Below, piece by piece: positions 1 to 4,895 of a stretch of DNA of 5,128 nt. Origin of the DNA: Candidatus Omnitrophota bacterium (lineage in GTDB: Bacteria; Omnitrophota; Gorgyraeia; 2-02-FULL-51-18; JAGOUK01); the NCBI GenBank assembly GCA_020058965.1, contig JAGVCY010000143.1:1-5128 (forward strand). The letters are read 5' to 3'. Positions within the stretch are counted from its first letter, which is position 1, and each line of letters starts with the position of its first letter. The notes under the pieces are model-generated. The model saw only the letters and a program-made list of their open reading frames with translations, searched no databases and was not told the DNA's origin. The position numbers and the translations under genes are program-made.

Positions 1-330
1 CAGGTCCAGCGGCCGTTGTGGGCCTCGACCAGCACCAAGAACCCGGCGTACCGTGACACGCTTTATGTCGAAGAATTGATCGGGCCGCAGACCGTGAACA
101 CGCTTCCCCCCGCGACCGTCGACGCCTTCCGCGATCACGGAGTTGCCGCGGCGAAGATCGAAGCGGGGGATTACGCCTCGGACCTCGCGGCCCTCGCGAA
201 GGCCGGGATCAACCTTGCCGCCGTCACTCAACAATTAGAAAATGAAGGCGTCGAACTGTTTAGCGATTCCTTCCGTCAATTGCTCTCTCACCTGGAGGAA
301 AAACGTGGCAAACTCGCCGCTTCCCGTTAA
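1..330 (+). CDS. tal: Transaldolase, C-terminal part (5' end outside window)
   Basis: The frame is open from base 1 to a TAA at 328-330, giving about 109 residues of a protein that begins upstream. Transaldolase moves a dihydroxyacetone unit between sugar phosphates (sedoheptulose-7-P + glyceraldehyde-3-P to erythrose-4-P + fructose-6-P) in the cytosolic non-oxidative pentose phosphate pathway. The visible part starts with the family's late motif RPLWASTSTKNPAYRDTLYV, followed by EELIGPQTVNTLPPAT and AFRDHG; these are typical of the long bacterial transaldolases, including those fused to phosphoglucose isomerase. The Schiff-base lysine lies upstream and is not visible. The TTG at 16 reads as the Leu of LWAST and is internal, not a start. 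The tail SFRQLLSHLEEKRGKLAASR fits the usual C-terminal helix, so the end looks natural rather than truncated. The next gene, pgi, begins within or just after this gene. The family call is firm; the exact subtype is inferred. Confidence 0.93.
   Translation, partial: QVQRPLWASTSTKNPAYRDTLYVEELIGPQTVNTLPPATVDAFRDHGVAAAKIEAGDYASDLAALAKAGINLAAVTQQLENEGVELFSDSFRQLLSHLEEKRGKLAASR
294..298 (+). promoter_or_regulatory. Shine-Dalgarno GGAGG supporting the GTG start of pgi
   Basis: GGAGG at 294-298 lies six bases before a GTG at 305-307 that is in frame with pgi. It is inside the last codons of tal (Leu-Glu-Glu). The alternative ATG at 344 has only a weaker GGAAAG at 332-337, also at six bases. The match could be chance coding sequence, so it favours the GTG start without proving it. 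Confidence 0.55.
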
Positions 331-2044
331 CGGAAAGCTCATCATGAAGGCGCATTTTAATTGGGGACGGTATGAGGACAAGATCGTCAACGGCCTCAAG
401 GGGCTGTACCAGAACAACTTTTTTGAACGGATGTTACAAAGCGACCCGCTGATCTGGAAAAGCGATCCGTCCCATCACAAAGAAATCAGCCAGCGCCTCG
501 GCTGGATCCGCGCGCCCAAGGAATCCCGCACAAGATTGGCCGAGATCCGCGATTTTGTCGCCGAAGTAAAAACTCAAAAATATGCCTTCGCGGTTCTGCT
601 GGGTATGGGCGGCTCCAGTCTGGCGCCGGAAGTGTTTCAGACGATCTTTGGCAATAAACCCGGACATCCCAAGCTGGTCATCCTCGACAGCACGGACCCC
701 CGGCGGGTCGCCGACGTGGACCGGTTGATCAAGGGCAAGAAGGCGCTTTTTATCGTTTCTTCCAAGTCGGGCAGCACCATCGAGTTGACTTCGCTGTTCA
801 AGTATTTCTTCGCGCAGGCCATGAAAACCAGCGGGGATCACGCGGGCCGGCACTTCATCGCGATCACCGACCCGGGCACCGCGCTCGAACGCCTCGGTAA
901 CGATAACCGCTTTCGCCATGTATTCACCAATCCGCCGGATATTGGCGGACGTTTTTCGGCGCTGACTTTGTTCGGTCTGGTGCCCGCGGCGATCATCGGA
1001 GTGGATATCGACAAGATTCTCCAGCGCGCGGAAGCAGCGGCGGATTTTACCTTGCACGAAAGGGACGCGGCCAAAAATCCGGCGTCCGACCTCGGCATCT
1101 CGATGGCGGTGCTGGCGAAGCTGGGCCGCGACAAACTGACTTTTGTGACGACGCCGGAATGGGAATGCTTCGGTGACTGGGCGGAACAGCTCGTTGCCGA
1201 GAGCACGGGCAAAGAAAATGTGGGCGTGGTTCCGATCCCGCGCGAAAAATTGCTCCCGCCCGCCGGCTATGCCGCGGACCGTTACTTCATCGGGCTCGTG
1301 CCCGCCGGTCCCAAAGGCCTCCCTTTAAAAAAGAAGCTCGCCGCGCTCGAAGCCAAGGGGCATCCCGTGTTCACCTGCGAGATCAGGGATAATTACGACC
1401 TGGGCGCGCAGTTCTTTTTGTGGGAAATGGCGACGGCCGCCGCTTGCGCGGATTTTAAGGTCAATCCGTTCGATCAGCCGAATGTTCAGGAAGCCAAGGA
1501 ATGCGCCAAGCGGCTTCTCGCGGATGTTTCCCCCGATACGAATCTTTCGCCGGCCACCGGCAAAATGAACGCTTCGCTGCGAGGCCGCGACGCCAAGGGC
1601 GTGACGAAGGACATGCTGCAAAGCTGGAATATTTTTTGGCGGTCGGTGGAATCCGGCGATTACATCAATGTTCTCGCGTTCGTGCCGGACCGTCCCGTGA
1701 TCCGCAAGGCGCTCGTGGGGATTCAGCAAACGCTTCGCGCCAATCTCGGCGGGGTAGCGGTCGTGCTCGGTATCGGTCCGCGGTATCTGCACTCCACCGG
1801 TCAACTGCATAAAGGCGGAGCCAACAACGGAGTGTTTCTTGTGATCGCGGCTCCGGTCAAAAAAAACGAGAACCTCGCCGTGCCCGGCGAAAAGTTCAGC
1901 TTCGGGCAGTTGGTTCAGGCGCAGGCGCTGGGTGACTTCGACGCGCTCGTCGCGAAGGATCGCCGCGCGTTTTATGTGGAAATAACCGACACGGACGAGA
2001 GTCTGAAGGCGCTCGAGAGTCTGGTCAAAAAAGTTAACAAATAA
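305..2044 (+). CDS. pgi: Glucose-6-phosphate isomerase (Tal-fusion-type PGI)
   Basis: Interconverts glucose-6-phosphate and fructose-6-phosphate in the cytosol (glycolysis/gluconeogenesis). About 579 residues from the GTG at 305. The two SIS sugar-isomerase domains are visible: GMGGSS at about 100-105, the phosphate-binding loop SSKSGSTIE at about 152-160, GGRFSALTLFGLVPAAIIGVD from about 214, AEQLVAESTGK at about 293-303 carrying the likely catalytic Glu (E299), and GPRYLHSTGQLHKGG at about 491-505 with the late His/Gln/Lys cluster. These variants match the PGI half of bifunctional transaldolase/PGI proteins rather than classical E. coli Pgi. Here the partner is a separate gene: tal ends at 330 in another frame, a 26-nt overlap. 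The start is uncertain. GTG 305 has a GGAGG; ATG 344 (MKAHFNW) would give 566 residues and no overlap. The frame is also open upstream to ATG 242, which lacks support. The stop TAA shares its last A with the ATG of the next gene. Confidence 0.93.
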   Translation: MANSPLPVNGKLIMKAHFNWGRYEDKIVNGLKGLYQNNFFERMLQSDPLIWKSDPSHHKEISQRLGWIRAPKESRTRLAEIRDFVAEVKTQKYAFAVLLGMGGSSLAPEVFQTIFGNKPGHPKLVILDSTDPRRVADVDRLIKGKKALFIVSSKSGSTIELTSLFKYFFAQAMKTSGDHAGRHFIAITDPGTALERLGNDNRFRHVFTNPPDIGGRFSALTLFGLVPAAIIGVDIDKILQRAEAAADFTLHERDAAKNPASDLGISMAVLAKLGRDKLTFVTTPEWECFGDWAEQLVAESTGKENVGVVPIPREKLLPPAGYAADRYFIGLVPAGPKGLPLKKKLAALEAKGHPVFTCEIRDNYDLGAQFFLWEMATAAACADFKVNPFDQPNVQEAKECAKRLLADVSPDTNLSPATGKMNASLRGRDAKGVTKDMLQSWNIFWRSVESGDYINVLAFVPDRPVIRKALVGIQQTLRANLGGVAVVLGIGPRYLHSTGQLHKGGANNGVFLVIAAPVKKNENLAVPGEKFSFGQLVQAQALGDFDALVAKDRRAFYVEITDTDESLKALESLVKKVNK

Positions 2045-2409
2045 TGACTCAGGCCGTCCTGCTCGTCAGCCACGGGTCGAAGGCGCCCAAAGCCCGCCAG
2101 GAAGTGGACGCGCTGGCGGCCCGGTTGTCCGCGAAGTTAAAATCACCGGTGTTCGAATACGCCTTTCTTGAAGTCGACAAGCCGTCCATTCCCGAAGGAC
2201 TGGAGGCCTGCGTCCGCCGCGGCGCGACGGAGATCACGCTCATCCTGAATTTTTTAAATTCCGGCCGGCATGTTCTGGAGCATGTTCCCCAAATTGTCGC
2301 CGAATTCCGCGCAACCCATCCCTCTATCATTTGCCGGCTGACCCCGTGCGTCGGATCACACGAGGGCATGGACTCGTTGTATCTGGACCTGGTTCGCCAA
2401 TCATGCTGA
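2044..2409 (+). CDS. cbiX: CbiX-type sirohydrochlorin chelatase-like protein, short form
   Basis: A 121-residue single-domain protein of the CbiX/SirB chelatase family, which inserts Co2+ or Fe2+ into sirohydrochlorin for cobalamin or siroheme synthesis. Visible family marks are the N-terminal strand VLLVSHGS with the metal-binding His (H10), the segment AFLEVDKPSIPEGLEAC (about 40-56), and FLNSGRHVLEHVP (about 70-82) with the second His (H76). The length matches the short CbiX form, which acts as a homodimer, and is half that of the two-domain form. The ATG shares one base with the pgi stop (TAATG) and has no clear Shine-Dalgarno, so translation probably depends on termination of pgi. Its last 7 nt overlap the MBL-fold gene. 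No other tetrapyrrole gene is in view, so the substrate is uncertain and a general metal-binding or chelatase role cannot be excluded. Family call firm, specific reaction inferred. Confidence 0.86.
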   Translation: MTQAVLLVSHGSKAPKARQEVDALAARLSAKLKSPVFEYAFLEVDKPSIPEGLEACVRRGATEITLILNFLNSGRHVLEHVPQIVAEFRATHPSIICRLTPCVGSHEGMDSLYLDLVRQSC

Positions 2410-3938
2410 CAAAGCTTCTCTCCAAGTCCAACCCCTTCGCCCCCAGGACCTACGGCCAACTGCACCGCGTCACCGACCGCGTGTATATTTTTCGCAACAT
2501 CACGAACTCTTCGTTTGTGATCGGCGACCGCGGCGTCGCCGTGATCGACACGCAGGTAAATTTTCCGCTCGCCGAGATTTTGCTGAAGCAGATCCGCACC
2601 GTCACCGACAAGCCCATCCTGTACGCGATCAACACGCATTATCACTGGGATCACACCAACGGAAATCAGCTTTTTAAGAATCTGGGCGCGACGGTGATCT
2701 CGTCCCGTCTGACGCGCGAGTTCATGGCGACGCGGTACGAGCGGCAGAAGGACTTTTTGCTCGGACGGGGATTTGAGATCTCGCATGACCCGATGTTTCC
2801 GGAAGAGGTCTTTGAAGGGGAGCGGATGCTGGACCTGGGCGATCAGCCGTTGCGGCTGTTTTTTGCCGGCAAGGCGGAGTCTGATGACGCGACGGCGGTT
2901 TGGGTCGAGCGGGAAAAAGTGCTCGCGGCGGGCGACACGGTCATGACCGGAAGTTTTCCGATATTCGGCCAGCCGGTTTGGGACGAAGGGCTTGAAGGCA
3001 CGGGCCAATGGGAAGCAACGATCGCCAGGCTGCTCACGCTCAAGCCCATTAAGATCATTCCGGGTCACGGCCCGTTGGCCGAGCAAAAAGATGTCGACCT
3101 CCTTCTGAGGATTTGCGGTTACTTCGCGACCGAAGTGCGGACACGCGTCGACAAGGGGATGAGTCTGAATGCGATCCTCGCCGACATGGAGCCGCGTCTG
3201 CCGAAGTGGATCACCGAAATGCCCGTTGTCTGGGGCAACCCGCGATATGCCATTCTCCGCGTTTGGAGAAGTCTGATGGTTCATGCGGACTCACAATCCG
3301 CTCAAAATGCTCCAGATGCAAGGCGCGAGGAGCGACGCGTGCTAGTGCACGCGAGCGATCGAGCAACGCCGCAGATGGAGGTTTTTCAGCGGACTGGCTG
3401 GCAGCAGTTCAAACCTACGGCGATCCCCGCGCCCAAAAAACCGCTTAAAGATATTTTGGACATGGCGCATGAAGCAGGCGAGGGAGGAGATCCCGGCTTG
3501 CGCATCGCGCTTCTGGCCCGGGCGGCCGAAACCCGGCCGAACGATCCTGACGCGCACGCTGCTTTGGCCGACGCGCTAATTGAGATTTCGCGCAGCGAAG
3601 ATTCTGTGCTCGAAAAAGGAGATTTCTTTAGCCGCGCCAAGGCCGCTTGGGGCCGCGCGCTCGAGATCAACCCTCAACATGTCCCCAGTCTCCTCGGAAA
3701 AGGCCGCTACCTCACAATGATGGCCTACCGCGGCGGAGACGATCCCGCGATGGGTCTCGAATTTTTGGAAGCCGCCCGCAAACTCGCGTCACAGCCCAAA
3801 ATCACCGCCGAAATCGATTTTTACACAGGCATGGGTCACCGCCGCCTCGGCAACGAACCCCGCGCCAAAGAGTTTTTTAAAAAATCCCTCTCCCAAAACC
3901 CGGGCTTCATGCCGGCGACCCTGGCCTTGACCCCATAA
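2403..3938 (+). CDS. Metallo-beta-lactamase-fold hydrolase with C-terminal TPR-like domain, interrupted in frame by a repeat
   Basis: 511 residues from ATG 2403, which overlaps the cbiX stop by 7 nt; no strong Shine-Dalgarno, so coupling is likely. Residues about 18-290 are an MBL domain: NSSFVIGDRGVAVIDT, the metal motif THYHWDHTNGN (H79, H81, D83, H84), AAGDTV (D178) and IPGHGP (H222). Where most members have a third His (GxxHT), this one reads GKAESDDA, so E159 takes that place. As I recall, SdsA1-type alkylsulfatases use a Glu at the same point, which makes an alkylsulfatase-like metallohydrolase a possible relative. Residues 298-331 are encoded by a 103-bp dispersed repeat. Residues about 346-505 are helical and TPR-like, with RAAETRPNDPDAHAALADAL, AWGRALEINPQHVPSLLGKG and RAKEFFKKSLSQNPG. 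There is no signal peptide, so it is probably cytosolic. The substrate is unknown. A TTG at 2331 would extend the frame but lies deep in cbiX. Confidence 0.85.
   Translation: MLTKLLSKSNPFAPRTYGQLHRVTDRVYIFRNITNSSFVIGDRGVAVIDTQVNFPLAEILLKQIRTVTDKPILYAINTHYHWDHTNGNQLFKNLGATVISSRLTREFMATRYERQKDFLLGRGFEISHDPMFPEEVFEGERMLDLGDQPLRLFFAGKAESDDATAVWVEREKVLAAGDTVMTGSFPIFGQPVWDEGLEGTGQWEATIARLLTLKPIKIIPGHGPLAEQKDVDLLLRICGYFATEVRTRVDKGMSLNAILADMEPRLPKWITEMPVVWGNPRYAILRVWRSLMVHADSQSAQNAPDARREERRVLVHASDRATPQMEVFQRTGWQQFKPTAIPAPKKPLKDILDMAHEAGEGGDPGLRIALLARAAETRPNDPDAHAALADALIEISRSEDSVLEKGDFFSRAKAAWGRALEINPQHVPSLLGKGRYLTMMAYRGGDDPAMGLEFLEAARKLASQPKITAEIDFYTGMGHRRLGNEPRAKEFFKKSLSQNPGFMPATLALTP
3294..3396 (+). 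repeat. 103-bp dispersed palindromic repeat, copy 1 (inside the MBL/TPR gene)
   Basis: This stretch matches the reverse complement of 4289-4391 at 92 of 103 positions without a gap. Its ends are imperfect inverted repeats: CAATCCGCTCAAAA at the left, and the right end read on the other strand is CAGTCCGCTGAAAAA. The middle carries a perfect hairpin, GCGTGC-TAGT-GCACGC (3337-3352). Read in the host frame it has no stop and gives 34 residues rich in Arg, Ala and Glu. Boundaries are where similarity between the copies stops. A 7-bp direct repeat GCGGACT lies at 3285-3291 and at 3389-3395, but the second copy is part of the element's own end, so it is not a clean target duplication. Small non-autonomous mobile repeat or REP/MITE-like element is the likely class; no transposase is in the window. 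Confidence 0.9.
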
Positions 3939-3947
3939 AAAAAGAAG

Positions 3948-3975
3948 TTGCTTTTCGAGAGAGCTTTTCTATAAT
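3948..3975 (+). promoter_or_regulatory. Sigma70-like promoter for the SWIB gene
   Basis: A perfect -10 hexamer TATAAT (3970-3975) sits 16 bases after a partial -35, TTGCTT (3948-3953). Transcription would begin near 3982, leaving a leader of roughly 45 nt before the ATG at 4028. The promoter lies 10 bases beyond the stop of the preceding gene, which has no recognisable terminator of its own, so read-through is also possible. A direct repeat GCTTTTC (3950-3956 and 3963-3969) spans the spacer; whether it is an operator is unknown. Confidence 0.7.
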
Positions 3976-3984
3976 GAGGGCTCT

Positions 3985-4004
3985 TTCCCGAGAGGGAATT
4001 TTTT
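3985..4004 (+). promoter_or_regulatory. 5' leader hairpin followed by a U-tract, upstream of the SWIB gene
   Basis: TTCCC (3985-3989) and GGGAA (3994-3998) form a 5-bp stem closed by GAGA, a GNRA-type tetraloop, followed at once by six T (3999-4004). It begins only a few bases after the predicted transcription start and 12 bases before the AAAGGAG of the SWIB gene. The shape is that of a weak terminator or attenuator, or a 5' mRNA-stabilising hairpin. With only five pairs it is probably inefficient as a terminator. The function is inferred. Confidence 0.45.
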
Positions 4005-4027
4005 CGTTCAACAATAAAGGAGAAAAC

Positions 4028-4288
4028 ATGGCAGCTAAGAAAGCAAATTCCGCGTTCATGAAGCCGATGAAAATTTCCGAATCTCTCGCCCCCGTCGTTG
4101 GCAAGGGTCCGATGCCCCGCAGCGAAGTGGTCAAGAAGCTTTGGGCCTACATCAAGAAGAACAACCTTCAGGACCCCAAGAAGAAGCGCAACATCAACGC
4201 GGACGATAAGCTAAAGGTCGTGTTCGCCGGCAAGAAGACCGTCGACATGTTCGAGATGACCAAGCTGGTCTCCAAGCACCTCTCCTAA
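4028..4288 (+). CDS. Stand-alone SWIB/MDM2-domain protein
   Basis: 86 residues. The ATG at 4028 is set by a strong Shine-Dalgarno AAAGGAG (4016-4022) five bases upstream; an in-frame ATG at 3974 overlaps the -10 box and would precede transcription. After a short basic tail (AAKKAN), the protein is almost entirely a SWIB domain: MKPMKISESLAPVVGKGPM, RSEVVKKLWAYIKKNNLQDP, then KRNINADDKLKVVFAGK and a C-terminal helix ending VSKHLS. SWIB domains are best known from the eukaryotic SWI/SNF chromatin complex and MDM2. In bacteria they occur alone or fused to topoisomerase I in chlamydiae, and as stand-alone proteins in several other phyla. A nucleoid-associated or DNA-topology role is usually suggested; this is inference and the partner is unknown. 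The very basic composition fits DNA association. It has its own promoter and terminator, so it is probably expressed independently and strongly. Confidence 0.93.
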   Translation: MAAKKANSAFMKPMKISESLAPVVGKGPMPRSEVVKKLWAYIKKNNLQDPKKKRNINADDKLKVVFAGKKTVDMFEMTKLVSKHLS

Positions 4289-4391
4289 CAGTCAGCTGAA
4301 AAAGCATCATCTGCTGCGTTGCTCGATCGCTCGCGTGCACTAGCACGCTTCGCTCCTCGCGCCTTGCATCTGACGCTTTTTGAGCAGACTG
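4289..4391 (-). repeat. 103-bp dispersed palindromic repeat, copy 2 (3' UTR of the SWIB gene)
   Basis: Inverted relative to copy 1, with 11 mismatches over 103 bases and no gap. It begins on the base after the SWIB stop codon (TAA at 4286-4288) and ends 18 bases before the terminator stem. Its terminal inverted repeats are better preserved than those of copy 1: CAGTCAGCTGAAAAAGC at 4289-4305, against CAGTCTGCTCAAAAAGC read from 4391 backwards. The GCGTGC-TAGT-GCACGC type hairpin is intact in the centre. It will be transcribed as part of the SWIB mRNA 3' UTR, where it can fold. The minus-strand reading frame through it is an accident of the repeat, not a gene. Confidence 0.9.
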
Positions 4392-4409
4392 TTGGTTGGT
4401 CTGTCGTTT

Positions 4410-4450
4410 AACCCCATCGTGCCGTAAATGGCACGGTGGGGTTTTTATTT
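4410..4450 (+). terminator. Rho-independent terminator after the SWIB gene
   Basis: AACCCCATCGTGCC (4410-4423) pairs with GGCACGGTGGGGTT (4430-4443) over 14 bp with one G-T wobble, around the 6-nt loop GTAAAT. The run T5-A-T3 (4442-4450) follows directly. The stem is GC-rich and strong. It closes the SWIB transcript about 120 nt beyond the stop, leaving the repeat inside the 3' UTR, and insulates the next gene. Confidence 0.93.
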
Positions 4451-4455
4451 GGCTG

Positions 4456-4464
4456 TGATAGAAT
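4456..4464 (+). promoter_or_regulatory. Extended -10 promoter giving a near-leaderless transcript
   Basis: TGA immediately before TAGAAT (4459-4464) makes an extended -10 element (TGn-TAnAAT). No good -35 is seen; at the expected spacing the sequence is the G-rich arm of the terminator. The start point would fall near 4471-4473, at or just before the ATG at 4473. This agrees with the lack of any Shine-Dalgarno before that gene. Confidence 0.5.
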
Positions 4465-4472
4465 AGTCGCTT

Positions 4473-4895
4473 ATGAAAAAGCAATATTATGCCGCAGCGT
4501 CGATTTTTTTATCGCTATTTGCGCTGACCGCCGCGCCCGCTTGGACCCAGGAAGCCGCCAGTTCGTCTTCCGCGCCGGCCCTGTCCCGACCCGCCAAGCC
4601 CGATAAGGCCCTTCGAGTTTTTCTCAAATCCGGCTCCAAAAAAACCTATGTCCGCGGTTATCAGTGGATGACGCTGGACTTGAACCGCAAGATCAATTTG
4701 GTGGAATCCGCCCGGCGCGGCGCGCTCAAGATGGGCGCGCTGATGACGCAGCCGGCGGAAGTTTATATTCGTAATCTGGATCAGTTTTATGCGGGACACC
4801 CTACACTGATGTCGATGGAAATCGGTCAGGTGATTCAGGGGACGGCGATTTCGATGAAGGACTGGGACGACGGCACCACAGGAGCAAAACAATGA
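4473..4895 (+). CDS. Small exported protein of unknown function, upstream of and coupled to aconitase
   Basis: 140 residues; I do not recognise a named family. The N-terminus is a classic Sec signal peptide: KK, a hydrophobic stretch (about 7-20) and an AxA-type cleavage site, APA at 21-23, so it should be exported to the periplasm or outside. There is no lipobox Cys. A low-complexity Ala/Ser/Pro linker (about 27-44) leads to a compact domain (about 45-135) with [15 protein letters not shown] and [20 protein letters not shown]. The LDQFY..HP segment recalls small exported hypothetical proteins of Gram-negative bacteria with a conserved LDxFYxxP-like stretch, but that is from memory and weak. 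There is no Cys in the mature part. No Shine-Dalgarno precedes the ATG, and the promoter -10 ends only eight bases upstream, suggesting leaderless translation. The stop overlaps the aconitase ATG (ATGA at 4892-4895), so the two are probably co-expressed despite different cell locations. Confidence 0.8.
   Translation: MKKQYYAAASIFLSLFALTAAPAWTQEAASSSSAPALSRPAKPDKALRVFLKSGSKKTYVRGYQWMTLDLNRKINLVESARRGALKMGALMTQPAEVYIRNLDQFYAGHPTLMSMEIGQVIQGTAISMKDWDDGTTGAKQ

Noticed and set aside
242..304. Upstream ATG at 242 as the start of pgi
   Set aside because: It would overlap tal by 89 nt, and the extra residues are an out-of-frame reading of the conserved transaldolase C-terminus.
434..1057. Minus-strand open frame of 207 codons opposite pgi
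   Set aside because: Antisense of well-conserved PGI motifs, with no start signal or protein family of its own.
2049..3284. Long minus-strand open frame (411 codons) opposite cbiX and the MBL gene
   Set aside because: Its translation is low in recognisable motifs and is the antisense of two clear protein families; long antisense frames are common in GC-rich genes.
3285..3395. GCGGACT direct repeats as a target-site duplication of repeat copy 1
   Set aside because: The right-hand copy lies inside the element's own inverted terminus, and copy 2 has no equivalent pair.
3873..3884. T6A6 palindrome near the end of the MBL/TPR gene as a terminator
   Set aside because: It encodes Phe-Phe-Lys-Lys in a TPR helix, lacks a GC-rich stem, and lies upstream of the stop codon.
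3294..4391. The two repeats as part of a CRISPR array
   Set aside because: Only two copies, inverted, 890 bp apart with genes between, and 103 bp long.
4194..4484. Minus-strand open frame of 96 codons across the SWIB 3' end, repeat copy 2 and the terminator
   Set aside because: It exists because the repeat is open in that frame and overlaps the SWIB gene and a terminator; no ribosome binding site or recognisable domain.
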